DNA of 64,000 bases, taken from contig CAVVZZ010000013.1 in assembly GCA_963752915.1 (NCBI GenBank), positions 801,490-865,489 on the forward strand. The letters are read 5' to 3'. The translations under genes were made by a program, and so were the position numbers. Numbering within the stretch: position 1 is the first letter of the stretch; each line of letters starts with the position of its first letter. Positions 9,508 through 19,482 of this stretch are shown here, one piece after another. Below the pieces are notes generated by a model, which saw only the letters and a program-made list of their open reading frames with translations, made no database searches and was not told where the DNA came from. This DNA comes from DATJPR01 sp963752915 (GTDB lineage: Bacteria > Bacteroidota > Ignavibacteria > UBA10030 > UBA6906).

Positions 9508-10141
9508 GCGGCTGATGCTCAATTCCGAGACTCCCGATCTCCAGAGTCTCTCACTAGCGGTGGCGACACTGCAGCGTGGGGGGCTCCTGGTGTATCCTAC
9601 CGATACGCTGTATGGGATCGGCGTCGACCCGTTCAATGAAGCAGCCCTTGCACGGATCCAATCTGCCAAGCACCGGCTTGAACAGAAGCCGATCCTGTTG
9701 ATCACCCACTCGATGGACGCAGCAACCACAGTGGTCGACCATTTTCCCGCAGCGGCCCTGACGCTCGCAGAAGAGTTCTGGCCCGGACCCCTGACGCTCG
9801 TTCTCCCCGCCCGCGCCGGATTGCCGGCGATGGTTACTCAGAATTCCGGGACGGTCGGAGTGCGACTTCCATCGAGCCGGCTCTGCTTGCTCCTCGCCGA
9901 ACTCTTCGGGGGACCCATGACATCGACAAGCGCAAATATCTCCGGGCAATCAACCCCGGGAACGATTGACGAAATCGAAGCGATGCTCGGAGACTCGATC
10001 GATCTGTATCTCGATGCCGGACCTCTTGCGCAGGGCAAACCTTCGACGGTTGTCGACGCAACGACCGATCCTCCGAGAATCCTCCGGGAGGGAGTCCTGA
10101 CCCGAGGTCAATTGACAGCAGTCATATCTGATATCCGGTGA
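9500..10141 (+). CDS. tsaC: Sua5/YciO/YrdC family: threonylcarbamoyl-AMP synthase
   Basis: 213 residues. The YrdC fold is clear: GGLLVYPTDTLYGIGVDP, the KxRxxxxP-like KHRLEQKPI, the FWPGPLTLVLP motif and TSTSANISG (MTSTSANISG). The enzyme makes threonylcarbamoyl-AMP for the t6A modification of tRNA. The start could be the GTG at 9500, overlapping the previous gene, or the ATG at 9515; neither has a strong ribosome site. The length fits the short TsaC type without the extra Sua5 domain. Confidence 0.88.
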   Translation: MHKRLMLNSETPDLQSLSLAVATLQRGGLLVYPTDTLYGIGVDPFNEAALARIQSAKHRLEQKPILLITHSMDAATTVVDHFPAAALTLAEEFWPGPLTLVLPARAGLPAMVTQNSGTVGVRLPSSRLCLLLAELFGGPMTSTSANISGQSTPGTIDEIEAMLGDSIDLYLDAGPLAQGKPSTVVDATTDPPRILREGVLTRGQLTAVISDIR

Positions 10142-10144
10142 CAC

Positions 10145-12493
10145 ATGATGAGACGCGTGATTCCGTATTCTCTGCTCGTTTGCCTTGCACTCCTCGCGCC
10201 GCAGGCTCTTCTCTCACAATCGGAAGCAATCGAAAGGGGGCAGGCATTTCGTGATCTTTCAAACGACGCAGTAATCATGGATCTGTCTGCCCATCCGGAT
10301 GACGAAGACGGCGCTACACTCGCCCTCTACAGAATGAAATTCGGCGTCTCGACGTATTCGGTCCTCTTTACGAGAGGGGAAGGAGGGCAGAACGAGAAAG
10401 GCCCCGAGCTTTACGAGCAACTCGGCGTTATTCGCTCGGACGAAACGCGAAGGGCGGGAGCCATCCTCGGGACCAACGTTGTGTTTCTCGATTTCCTTGA
10501 TTTCGGGTTTTCCAAGACCGCGACCGAGGCCTTTCAGGTCTGGGGAGGCCAGATGGAAGCACTGCGCAGACTCGTCTACGTCATCAGGAAATACAAACCC
10601 GACGTTCTCTTTACAAATCACAATACGATCGACGGCCACGGTCATCATCAGGCTGTGGCTATCACGGCCATCGCTGCATTCGATGCCGCCGCCGATTCGA
10701 CAATGTTTCCGGAGCAGCTCCGTGAGCCCGGCATCGCTCTCTGGCAGCCGAGAAAGCTCTTCTTCCGGGCCTTCGGGAGGATGGAGGGGACAGCGGATGT
10801 CTCGAATGAAATTCTGGACGTCGATTCCCTCCGGGGAACCGCGTATTTGGATATCGCCTCCCAGGCGCTTCGGCAACACCGGACGCAGGGGATGGATCGG
10901 GCCAACCTCCGGGCCTTCTCGCGGGGAAGGAGCCTGTACAAGCTCATCCGGACAAATAGCATCTATGAGGCGGACAGCACAAGCTTTCTCTCCGGGATTG
11001 ATCTGTGGCGGGATCCGTCGATTTCGTACCTCCGCCCGCTTCGACTCAAGCTTTCCACTCTGACCCCCGATCTGCCGACAGGGACCCTCCTCGGACGTGC
11101 ATCGATGTACGGGGAAGAGATCGACTCGCTCACGACATGCTGCCCTCATTCTCCCCTCGCACTCCGATTGCTGGACCACTGGAAAGAAAGCCTGAATCGC
11201 CTCGTCATGTCCACGGCCGGCATCACTGTTGACGCACATCTGCGTGATACCGTCGTCGTTCCTACTCAGGAAACCCTGTGCCAGGTGTCTGCTGCGGCAA
11301 CACACTGCGCACTTCACGTTGCAGGCTGGAAGTTTGTCATGCCGCCTCATTGGACCTGGTATCCACAAAACGGTGGGCGAGGATTTATCATCCACATCGG
11401 CGATGATGCGCGGCCGACGGTCCCCCGTGCGATCTATCAATATCAGTCGCTTGGACGCGATCAGGAAATCGTCGCGATGCTCACCTGCCAGGTGGACGGC
11501 CATCCATTCACGTTTCCGATGCCAGTGCACTTTGATGTCGCACCGCGGCAGACCATCGATATCCCTTCCGCGTCCCTCGCGTATGTCCCCGGCAGGACGC
11601 CTTCTCCGCTGGAGATCCCGTGGGAGACCGAGAATTGGCAGCCGCGGGCATATGACGGGCCGTTATCCGTAGCCGGCGCAACAGGATGGAAGTCCAACCC
11701 TCTTGCCCTTTCGTTTTCGGGGGAGTATGATACCAGAAAGGGAACAATCGCTCTCGAGCCACCCAGCAACGTTCCTCCCGGCGATTATCCCTTCTTCCTT
11801 CGAACAAGCATTGCACAGGCGCCCTTCACGGTCCATGTGATCGATGCTAAAGTTGCGCCCGGTGCGTCGGTCGGCATCATCGAGAGTTATGACAACACCC
11901 TGGAATCCGCGGTGAAGATTCTGAATGTCCCCGCGAGCCAGATCGATGACTCTCTCCTGGCAAACGGCGACCTTTCCCGGTTCTCCACGATCATTGTCGA
12001 TATCCGTGCTTACCTGGTCCGGAACGTCTTGAAAGCCTCCTCTGCAAGACTCCTCGAATTCGTCAGGCAAGGAGGTACGCTGATCGTGATGTACCAGCGC
12101 GACCAGGAATGGAAACCGGAGTACGCCCCCTATCCTTTCATGATTTCCCGAAGAAGGGTCACCCGCGAGGACGCGCCAATAACGATTCTTGCGACCGGGG
12201 ACCCGCTTCTAACGAGCCCGAACCTCATCAGCGACGCGGACTGGAAGAACTGGAAACAGGAACGGGGCCTCTATTTTCCCGCGGACGTTCCGAAGGAGTA
12301 TGCTCGGCTCCTTTCGTGCAGTGATCCCGATGAAGAACCGTTGTCGACCGGCTATCTTCGCGCGGACTATGGAAGCGGAGAGTACGTGTATACTTCCTAC
12401 GTCTGGTATCGGCAACTCAAAGAAGGCAACCCCGGTGCCTATCGTTGCTTTGCCAACATGCTTTCATTGAAGGGCAAAAGGGTCAAACCATGA
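10145..12493 (+). CDS. Secreted PIG-L family deacetylase, large form
   Basis: 782 residues with a signal peptide (YSLLVCLALLAPQALLSQ). Residues about 40-240 form the PIG-L/LmbE zinc deacetylase domain: HPDDE in LSAHPDDEDG, FTRGEGGQN, the R-S-D-E-T-R-R-A-G helix, and the second zinc site HGHHQ. The remaining 500 residues contain beta-rich NEW3-like segments and a C-terminal alpha/beta domain (DSLLANGDLSRFSTIIVDIR) resembling glutamine-amidotransferase-like folds. It probably removes N-acetyl groups from an amino sugar or glycolipid in the periplasm. It overlaps the next gene by four bases. Confidence 0.85.
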   Translation: MMRRVIPYSLLVCLALLAPQALLSQSEAIERGQAFRDLSNDAVIMDLSAHPDDEDGATLALYRMKFGVSTYSVLFTRGEGGQNEKGPELYEQLGVIRSDETRRAGAILGTNVVFLDFLDFGFSKTATEAFQVWGGQMEALRRLVYVIRKYKPDVLFTNHNTIDGHGHHQAVAITAIAAFDAAADSTMFPEQLREPGIALWQPRKLFFRAFGRMEGTADVSNEILDVDSLRGTAYLDIASQALRQHRTQGMDRANLRAFSRGRSLYKLIRTNSIYEADSTSFLSGIDLWRDPSISYLRPLRLKLSTLTPDLPTGTLLGRASMYGEEIDSLTTCCPHSPLALRLLDHWKESLNRLVMSTAGITVDAHLRDTVVVPTQETLCQVSAAATHCALHVAGWKFVMPPHWTWYPQNGGRGFIIHIGDDARPTVPRAIYQYQSLGRDQEIVAMLTCQVDGHPFTFPMPVHFDVAPRQTIDIPSASLAYVPGRTPSPLEIPWETENWQPRAYDGPLSVAGATGWKSNPLALSFSGEYDTRKGTIALEPPSNVPPGDYPFFLRTSIAQAPFTVHVIDAKVAPGASVGIIESYDNTLESAVKILNVPASQIDDSLLANGDLSRFSTIIVDIRAYLVRNVLKASSARLLEFVRQGGTLIVMYQRDQEWKPEYAPYPFMISRRRVTREDAPITILATGDPLLTSPNLISDADWKNWKQERGLYFPADVPKEYARLLSCSDPDEEPLSTGYLRADYGSGEYVYTSYVWYRQLKEGNPGAYRCFANMLSLKGKRVKP

Positions 12494-13530
12494 AATCCGG
12501 CGTCCTTGTCATGCTGCTCGCTCTTGTGGCCTCCGGATGTTCCCGCGGACCTCAAAGGACGCCGCTGTTGATCTATTCTCCTCATGGCAAGGACCTTCTT
12601 TCGACCTTCGAACATGAATTTGAGAGTGAACATCCCGATGTCGAAGTACAATGGCTGGACATGGGCGCCCAGGATGTCTATGAACGGATCAGGACGGAGC
12701 GGAACAATCCCCAGGCCGATATCTGGTGGGGCGGACCGATGACGACATTTGAGAGGGCCGCAGAGGAAAGCCTGCTGACCGCGTATCGGCCGACGTGGGC
12801 GGAGAGTGTCCCTCCTGATGCGAAGGGCAAAGGTGATTCGTGGTACGGGACCTTCTACACGCCCGAAGTGATCATGTTCAATAATGCCATGCTTCCGGAC
12901 AGCGCAGCGCCATCGGATTGGGACCAGCTGCTTGATCCCCGTTGGCGGGGAAAAATCATCCTTCGTTCCCCGCCGGCCTCCGGAACGATGCGGGTAATCT
13001 TCTGCTCAATGATTCAACGGGCGATGGCGACAACCGGCGACAGTACCGCCGGCTTCCTCTGGCTCCGAAAACTGGACCGGAACACGAAGACCTACGTCGC
13101 CGACCCCACGCAGTTGTATCTTCGCATTGCCCGCCAGGAAGCTCCGCTATCGGTGTGGGACATGCCGGATGTCGAACTCCAGATTCACCGCAACGGCGAC
13201 CCGTTCTCCTATCATCTTCCTTCGAGCGGGACACCGGTCCTTGTCGAGGGCATTGCGGTGGTCCGCGGAGCACCACATCCCGCCCTGGCAAAAGAGTTCT
13301 ACGAGTTCGTAACGTCAAAGAAGAGCATCCTTGAACAGGCGCGACAATTCTATCGTGTCCCGGTCCGCACGGATATTCCCGCTGATAGTTTGCCGACGTG
13401 GATCACGGACCATCCCTGGAAACCGATGCCGGTGGATTGGCGGGAGCTCTCCAGCCATGAAGCACAATGGATGCAGTATTGGGACGATCATGTGAAGGGT
13501 ACCGGGCACTCCTTACCGATGACGCCATAA
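12490..13530 (+). CDS. ABC importer substrate-binding lipoprotein (ferric-ion/AfuA-like)
   Basis: 346 residues; the ATG overlaps the deacetylase stop. A lipoprotein signal with lipobox LVASGC places the mature N-terminal Cys near residue 18. The body is a type-2 periplasmic binding fold (LLIYSPHGKDLLSTFEHEFE, ADIWWGGPMTTFERA, WDQLLDPRWRGKI), closest by eye to AfuA/FutA-type ferric-ion binders. Related families bind thiamine, spermidine or aminoethylphosphonate, so the ligand is open. The ATPase and a double permease follow immediately. Confidence 0.86.
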   Translation: MKSGVLVMLLALVASGCSRGPQRTPLLIYSPHGKDLLSTFEHEFESEHPDVEVQWLDMGAQDVYERIRTERNNPQADIWWGGPMTTFERAAEESLLTAYRPTWAESVPPDAKGKGDSWYGTFYTPEVIMFNNAMLPDSAAPSDWDQLLDPRWRGKIILRSPPASGTMRVIFCSMIQRAMATTGDSTAGFLWLRKLDRNTKTYVADPTQLYLRIARQEAPLSVWDMPDVELQIHRNGDPFSYHLPSSGTPVLVEGIAVVRGAPHPALAKEFYEFVTSKKSILEQARQFYRVPVRTDIPADSLPTWITDHPWKPMPVDWRELSSHEAQWMQYWDDHVKGTGHSLPMTP

Positions 13531-13533
13531 CCG

Positions 13534-14589
13534 ATGGCCGGACTCACACTTCAGAATATCCGGAAAGAATTTGGGCGTCTCGAGGCGCTTCGCGGATTCA
13601 ACCTGAACATTGAATCCGGTGAATTCTTTTCCGTCCTGGGGCCTTCCGGCTGCGGAAAAACCACCCTCCTCAGATTGATTGCAGGCTTTGAACGTCTGAC
13701 CAGCGGTTCTATCCTGCTCGATAGCCGCGACATCGCGGGTCTCCCCCCACAGGATCGGCAAATCGGAATGGTGTTCCAGAACTACGCGCTCTTTCCGCAT
13801 ATGACTGTCGGGGAGAATGTCGCGTACGGCCTCAAAGCGCGCAAGATGGAGAAGACGGAAATCCAGGCCCGCGTTGACCGTGCGGTTGCCTCTGTTGGAC
13901 TTGAAGCGCGGACCACGACTTTGGTGCCATTCCTGAGTGGGGGCGAGCAGCAGCGCGTTGCCCTCGCCAGAGCAATGGTTCTCGAACCACAGGTCCTGTT
14001 GTGCGATGAGCCGCTGAGCAACCTGGATGTCGCTCTGCGAATGCAGATGCGAGGCGAAATTCGTGCTCTGCAAAGGAGGACCGGCATCACGACGATCTAC
14101 GTCACGCACGATCAGACGGAAGCGATGGGACTTTCGGATCACGTGGCGGTTCTCAATGAAGGACGCCTCGAACAGGCGGGAACCCCCGAAGAGGTTTACC
14201 GCAACCCCGCAACACCGTTCGTTGCGGGATTTCTCGGATCGGCGAACATCGTCGAGGGAGAGTGGGATCGCGTCGGGCACGTGTTCACCAGCGGAGCTCT
14301 CACGATCACGCCGCCAAGGGATCTCCCATCCAAACGAGGGAAACGAGCTACAATTGCGGTGAAGCCGGAAGCTATCCGCCTGCGCCCATCTGTGGAGGCG
14401 GGTGCGAATTCGGGTGTTCTCGAAGACAGGGAATACTTGGGATTTATCTCGACAGCAGTGGTGAGCGTCGCAGGGTTGCGACTGCATGTTACTTCGTTGA
14501 GCAGCGAGTGGACACGCAGCTGGAGACCAGGGGACAGTGTCGGAGTCGAAGTGGACTGGGATGGCTGTCGCGTTTTCGAGAAGGAGTGA
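13534..14589 (+). CDS. ABC importer ATP-binding protein (FbpC/PotA type)
   Basis: 351 residues. Walker A is GPSGCGKTT, the Q-loop follows in MVFQNYALFPHMTV, the signature is LSGGEQQRVALARA, Walker B is VLLCDEPLSNLD and the H-loop is YVTHDQTEAMGL. The C-terminal 110 residues form a TOBE-like domain, as in ferric, spermidine and sulfate importers. It begins three bases after the binding-protein gene and ends two bases before the permease ATG; its last codons supply the permease's Shine-Dalgarno (AAGGAG at 14581). Confidence 0.9.
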   Translation: MAGLTLQNIRKEFGRLEALRGFNLNIESGEFFSVLGPSGCGKTTLLRLIAGFERLTSGSILLDSRDIAGLPPQDRQIGMVFQNYALFPHMTVGENVAYGLKARKMEKTEIQARVDRAVASVGLEARTTTLVPFLSGGEQQRVALARAMVLEPQVLLCDEPLSNLDVALRMQMRGEIRALQRRTGITTIYVTHDQTEAMGLSDHVAVLNEGRLEQAGTPEEVYRNPATPFVAGFLGSANIVEGEWDRVGHVFTSGALTITPPRDLPSKRGKRATIAVKPEAIRLRPSVEAGANSGVLEDREYLGFISTAVVSVAGLRLHVTSLSSEWTRSWRPGDSVGVEVDWDGCRVFEKE

Positions 14590-14591
14590 GC

Positions 14592-16262
14592 ATGATACGG
14601 CGCGTTCGCTTGTGGATTCTGCCAGCGCTCCTCCTCATATTTTTTGCAGGGTATGTTTTGTATCCCGTCCTCTCTCTCGGCGACCAGGCGTTTCAATCCG
14701 GTGGGTCGCTTCTCCCGGAAAACGCCGGGGTGGGCGGGCTTCTCGGACGGAGCACGATTGATGCGGTCGCGAATTCGATTCTCGTCTCCGTGCTCTCCGT
14801 CGTGTTCGGCGGAATTGTCGGAATCCTTTTGTCCGTCACCGTTACCCAATTCACCTTCCCGTTTCGCCGTCTCCTCGCGCTCCTCGCCGTTGTTCCTGTC
14901 GCGCTCCCGCCTCTTGTCGGCGTCGTCGCGTTCATGTTCGTCTTCGGAGAAACAGGTATCCTTCCCCGGCTCCTTTCGTTTGTGACGGGGATTCCGGCTT
15001 CAACCCTGAGCATCGACGGTCTGCCGGCGATTGTCGCCGTCCATGTCTATTCCTTCAACGCATTCTTTTACTTGTTCACTTCTGCGGCATTCGAGAAGGT
15101 GGATGGATCGCTCGTCGAGGCGGCCGCGAACCTCGGCGCCGGCCCCGGCAGGGTGTTCAGGACCATCCTGCTTCCGGAGCTTCGACCGGCGATTCTCGGC
15201 GCGAGCATTCTCACATTTCTTTCGAGCATGGCGTCCTTTTCAGCGCCGCTGCTATTCGCAGGTTCTCAGCGCTATCTCACGCTCGAGATCTTCATGGCAA
15301 AGACGAACGGCCAGCTCGCCCTTGCATCCCGGCAGTCGCTTCTGCTGCTCGCGGTATCGCTCATCTGTTTCGTGGTGCTCAACGTGATTGCGGGCCCGAC
15401 GATTGCGTTGCGAAGAGGGAAGGGGGCCTCGAGACGTGCAACCTGGAAGACCGGCGTTATCAGCCGGAGGGTCTTGATCGGGATTACCGCCGTCATCGTC
15501 GGAATCGAGTTTTTGCCGCTCGCCGTCATCCTTCTGGTGTCGTTCGCCCGTGAAGGCTCGTGGACAACACAGCTGCTACCTCTGCGGTATTCGCTCGGGA
15601 ACTACGCGAGACTGCTTTCCGACCCGTCGGTGTTCCAACCAATTGCCAATAGCCTGGTGATGAGCGTCCTTGGCCTTTCGGGAGCGCTCCTCATCGGCGG
15701 CGGCGCTGCGTATCTGACGACAAAAGGATCATTGCGTTCAATCCGCCAGGGGGCCGACGTTGTTTTGAGCATCCCCTACGCCATTCCGGGGACGGTGCTG
15801 GCGATCGGCCTCATCCTTGCGTTCAATAGGCCAACGATCTTCACCGGCATGTCAGTTCTCGTCGGGACATTCTGGATTCTCCCCCTTGCCTATGCATTGC
15901 GCACGTACCCGTTGATGATGCGGTCGGTTTCCTCGTCACTTCACCAGATCGACGACGGTCTTCTTGAAGCCGCCTCGTCGCTCGGTGCGTCGCCGTCGCG
16001 AAGCTTCAGAACGATTATCCTTCCCCTTGCCCTTCCCGGCATCGTTGCGGGGTCAATGTTGACGATGATTACCCTCATCGGCGAGTTCGTAGCATCGATT
16101 TTGCTCTATACATATACCAATCGACCCATTGCAGTGGAAATTCTTGCCCAGGTGCGATCATACAGTTTCGGCCAGGCCTCCGCGTATTGCGTCGTCATTC
16201 TCCTCCTCATTCTCAGTGTCGTCGGGCTTTCCGAAATGATCCGCCGCCGTTCAGAAACTTAA
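14592..16262 (+). CDS. ABC importer permease with two fused membrane domains (FbpB/AfuB type)
   Basis: 556 residues from the ATG at 14592; the open frame runs upstream inside the ATPase gene. About twelve hydrophobic segments fall in two halves. Each half has an EAA loop: VEAAANLGAGPGRVFRTILLP in the first half (about 180) and EAASSLGASPSRSFRTIILP in the second. Such internally duplicated permeases are typical of ferric-iron, thiamine and 2-aminoethylphosphonate importers. It sits at the end of the PIG-L-binding protein-ATPase-permease unit. Confidence 0.88.
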   Translation: MIRRVRLWILPALLLIFFAGYVLYPVLSLGDQAFQSGGSLLPENAGVGGLLGRSTIDAVANSILVSVLSVVFGGIVGILLSVTVTQFTFPFRRLLALLAVVPVALPPLVGVVAFMFVFGETGILPRLLSFVTGIPASTLSIDGLPAIVAVHVYSFNAFFYLFTSAAFEKVDGSLVEAAANLGAGPGRVFRTILLPELRPAILGASILTFLSSMASFSAPLLFAGSQRYLTLEIFMAKTNGQLALASRQSLLLLAVSLICFVVLNVIAGPTIALRRGKGASRRATWKTGVISRRVLIGITAVIVGIEFLPLAVILLVSFAREGSWTTQLLPLRYSLGNYARLLSDPSVFQPIANSLVMSVLGLSGALLIGGGAAYLTTKGSLRSIRQGADVVLSIPYAIPGTVLAIGLILAFNRPTIFTGMSVLVGTFWILPLAYALRTYPLMMRSVSSSLHQIDDGLLEAASSLGASPSRSFRTIILPLALPGIVAGSMLTMITLIGEFVASILLYTYTNRPIAVEILAQVRSYSFGQASAYCVVILLLILSVVGLSEMIRRRSET

Positions 16263-16498
16263 GCCGATTCTCACCGTATTTCTTGTATTAATTTGCATTG
16301 TTTCGTATCTTTCTGTGCTTGGATTGGCCGGAATCAAACGGCAGATGTGATGCACCCCACCCGTTTCATCCTGCCGATGAGGTTGGTCGAACTCCGCCGG
16401 AAATCGCTTGAATCTGCCTGTATTCGATACTGGCAGGTCGATTTTCGTGGCGCCCGGTTCTTCGGCACAGCCACGAGAACTCCTGGCAATCAACATAT

Positions 16499-16572
<74 letters not shown>

Positions 16573-16621
16573 CTGCACGTCAACTACTGTTCAATTCACC
16601 CATCTGGAGTCTGTCGAGTCC

Positions 16622-17311
16622 ATGCTAACTCCGAAGAAGAAGATTTCGAAGAAAGAGCTGAAACAAGACACACTCGTCACATCGTACGTTAAGGTGACGA
16701 CGTTCTATAATGACAACCGGCGGTTGATCAGCATCGTGACGGGAACGGTGATCGTCCTGGCCATTGCGCTTATCATCTATGGCCGGAACCGTGCGGCGAG
16801 CAATGTCGGTGCGTCGACGGCAATCGGTGGTGTTTACCAGCTCTTTGATAGCGGCCAGTACCAGCTCGCCATCGATGGCATCCCGGAACGGAATGTGAAG
16901 GGGTTGCGGTCGATCGTCGATGACTATGGAAACTCCAACGCTGGAGACATCGCGCGGTTCTATCTCGCAAATGCCTATTACGCTCTCGGGAAATATCAGG
17001 ACGCCCTGGAACAATTCAAGAAGTTCAGTCCTTTGGATGAAACGCTGGAGATCTCCCGGCTTTCCGGGATCGGCTGTTGCTACGAAGGGATGGGGATGCA
17101 CAAGGATGCAGGGGAGTATTTCGAAAAGGCCGCAGACAAGAACCTGAAGGCCGCCGGGTGTGCGGAGAATTTGAGCAACGCCGCCAGGAACTACGCGGCA
17201 GCCGGTCAAAAGGACGAGGCGCTTGCCCTCCTCAAGAAACTGAAGAAGGAGTTCCCGGCAACGTCCTACGGACGAGACGCCGATAGGGAAATCGCTGCAC
17301 TTTCGCTGTAG
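16622..17311 (+). CDS. Membrane-anchored TPR protein (YfgM-like architecture)
   Basis: 229 residues. A basic N-terminus is followed by a single membrane segment (ISIVTGTVIVLAIALIIYG, about 41-59), then tetratricopeptide-like repeats (ARFYLANAYYALGKYQDALEQ as the clearest one, split by family spacing). The layout resembles YfgM/UPF0070 proteins that cooperate with periplasmic chaperones, but other TPR proteins look similar. The ATG at 16622 is chosen because upstream in-frame codons overlap the tRNA-Arg gene. Confidence 0.75.
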   Translation: MLTPKKKISKKELKQDTLVTSYVKVTTFYNDNRRLISIVTGTVIVLAIALIIYGRNRAASNVGASTAIGGVYQLFDSGQYQLAIDGIPERNVKGLRSIVDDYGNSNAGDIARFYLANAYYALGKYQDALEQFKKFSPLDETLEISRLSGIGCCYEGMGMHKDAGEYFEKAADKNLKAAGCAENLSNAARNYAAAGQKDEALALLKKLKKEFPATSYGRDADREIAALSL

Positions 17312-17358
17312 CTGCGACTGTAGGCCGATCCACAACTTTCTTTCCGGACGCAAGGGTC

Positions 17359-19482
17359 GTGATCAAGCTCCGACGATTCCTATATATCGGCGGCGCTTTC
17401 TTGCTGCTTCTCGTCAAGTTCACGATCGACGTGATCAGCAAGAATGTCGAGCTGGAAGTAGGCGGGCTGACGCTCATCCGTGAGGCGGCGGTGGCGGGGG
17501 CGTTCCTTCTTGTTGCCCTGACAATGTTCGGCTCGGCCAAGAGTCGCGAGCAAACCCCCATGCGGCGGCTCGGCGTTCTGCTCGTCGCCTCGTACGGTCT
17601 GTTGTTTCTTGGCATCGCCTTCAACGCAATATCGATTCAGGGATTCGACCGCAAGAATCTTTCGCTGCTTCCGCTCGACTACCCTTCGCTGTTCCTGGCA
17701 TCGATCGTTTCGGTGCTCTTCGGGGTGTTCTCCCTGCTCTCGCTGAAGTTCCTGAAGGATCTCATTTTTTACCAGCGTCGGCGCGGGACGCAACGAAACT
17801 TCGTTCTTCTCGTGAGCGCGATCATTTGTGCCGGCGGCTCTGTTGTGATGCTCAGGCCTCTCGACAGCAGCGTTGTGACTTCCATTCTGCTGGCGGTGAC
17901 CGTCATATTCGGTGTGATGAATTCCTTCCGCCTTCCCTGGATTGTGTATCTCTCCAAGCGGGAGAAACTCATCGCGCTTGTCTACGGGTTCCTGCTCTTT
18001 ATGGCGTTCACGGGAATTGATGTCGCGTTGGTGACCGATTCCAATCTGCGCAAGTCGTTGCTTTACTATTCGTATCCGTTGCGGGAATGGGTCCAGCTCT
18101 GCATGCTCACCGGTAACATCTATTTCGGGATGACATTTGTTTCGACGCTTTTCCATTTGCCGACCGCTGAGGCATTTGAACGCAAGCGCTCCGAAGTTAC
18201 ATCCCTGCACAACCTGAGCCGGCTGATCACGCGAGTGCTCGATTTCAAGGAGCTCACGGAAACCGTGACATCGATGACACAGCAGGTGTGCGAAGCGAAA
18301 AGCTGCTGGCTTGAACTGATTCAGACCGAACCCGGTGCAGGGATGGATCTGGAACCGGAATCGGATGAGCCGGTCCGCGTAACGATCGTCGCCCAGATGA
18401 ACATCTCCGCCGAAGAGATTGAGCAGCTTCATGGGAGCTATCACAGTCAGCTCCGTCGGGAGGTGGTGGCGCGCAGGGGCCCGATGGTGGTCGACGACGT
18501 GCTGCGAGACAAACGGTTCCAACATCTGAAGAAGTCCAAGAGCCCGGTGGCGAGCATCGTCGTCATGCCCCTGATTTCGCACAGCGGCCTCATTGGACTC
18601 CTCTATGCGACCAAAGGGACGGCCTACGGCTTTCTGAAGGACGATATCGACGTGATTGCCGCATTCGCCGACCAGGCAGCGATCGCCCTCGAGAACTCGC
18701 GCTTGATCCATGAGTCCATCGAGCGTGAGCGCATGATTCGAGAGATGATGCTCGCGCAGGAAATGCAGCGAAAACTCCTTCCGCAGACTCTGCCGGTGCA
18801 TGCATCGTTCGAAATCGATGCCCATTCAACGCCGGCGTTTGAAGTCGGTGGTGACTACTACGACTTCGTTGAGTTGAGCGACGACAGGCTGGGGATTGTC
18901 GTCGGGGATGTGTCCGGAAAGGGCGTTCCTGCCGCCTTCTATATGTCGGAGGTCAAGGGAATTTTCCAGTCCCTCAGCACGATGTATCCGTCCCCACGTA
19001 ACCTCCTGATCCGGGCGAACGAAATACTCGCAGGAAGTGTGGACCGCCGGTCGTTTGTCAGCCTTCTGTTTGCGGTTGTGGAACTCCGTACAGGAAGAAT
19101 GACAATGGCGCGTGCCGGACACTGTCCGCTCCTCTTCGCTTCGGAGAAGTCTGTCGAATACATCAGGCCTGGCGGCATGGGTCTTGGCCTCAGCCGTGAA
19201 AGCGTATTCAGTGAATCCCTGGAAGAACATACGATGTTGCTCCTCCCGGGGGACGTTTGCGTCTTCTATACGGACGGCGTTCCGGAGGCGATGCACGAGA
19301 ACGAGGAATACGGCTACGAACGTCTCCTCTCGATTGCACGGGATGTGTACACCGGAACTGCCCCGGAAATCAAAAACGCCGTCATCGCTTCATTGCAAGG
19401 TTTTGTGCGAAACACCATGAATCATGACGATATTACTCTCGTTGTCCTCAAATGGAAAGGATGTGAAAGGAGTCCAGCATGA
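17359..19482 (+). CDS. Membrane-bound SpoIIE/RsbU-type serine phosphatase with GAF domain
   Basis: 707 residues from a GTG start. Residues 1-270 hold several membrane helices, about 285-455 form a GAF-like sensor domain, and about 480-700 form a PP2C-like SpoIIE phosphatase. Metal-binding motifs are VGGDYYDFVE, VVGDVSGKGVPAAF, FYTDGVPEA and NHDDITLVV. Such enzymes dephosphorylate a STAS anti-anti-sigma protein. The gene overlaps the downstream STAS gene by four bases, strongly implying that this is its substrate. Confidence 0.88.
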   Translation: MIKLRRFLYIGGAFLLLLVKFTIDVISKNVELEVGGLTLIREAAVAGAFLLVALTMFGSAKSREQTPMRRLGVLLVASYGLLFLGIAFNAISIQGFDRKNLSLLPLDYPSLFLASIVSVLFGVFSLLSLKFLKDLIFYQRRRGTQRNFVLLVSAIICAGGSVVMLRPLDSSVVTSILLAVTVIFGVMNSFRLPWIVYLSKREKLIALVYGFLLFMAFTGIDVALVTDSNLRKSLLYYSYPLREWVQLCMLTGNIYFGMTFVSTLFHLPTAEAFERKRSEVTSLHNLSRLITRVLDFKELTETVTSMTQQVCEAKSCWLELIQTEPGAGMDLEPESDEPVRVTIVAQMNISAEEIEQLHGSYHSQLRREVVARRGPMVVDDVLRDKRFQHLKKSKSPVASIVVMPLISHSGLIGLLYATKGTAYGFLKDDIDVIAAFADQAAIALENSRLIHESIERERMIREMMLAQEMQRKLLPQTLPVHASFEIDAHSTPAFEVGGDYYDFVELSDDRLGIVVGDVSGKGVPAAFYMSEVKGIFQSLSTMYPSPRNLLIRANEILAGSVDRRSFVSLLFAVVELRTGRMTMARAGHCPLLFASEKSVEYIRPGGMGLGLSRESVFSESLEEHTMLLLPGDVCVFYTDGVPEAMHENEEYGYERLLSIARDVYTGTAPEIKNAVIASLQGFVRNTMNHDDITLVVLKWKGCERSPA

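Noticed and set aside
10259..11530. 423-codon minus-strand frame inside the PIG-L gene
   Set aside because: Long only because of high GC; no family features, and the opposite strand has an unmistakable deacetylase.
17380..18825. 481-codon minus-strand frame inside the RsbU-like gene
   Set aside because: Antisense shadow rich in His, Gln and Arg; no start signal or domain.
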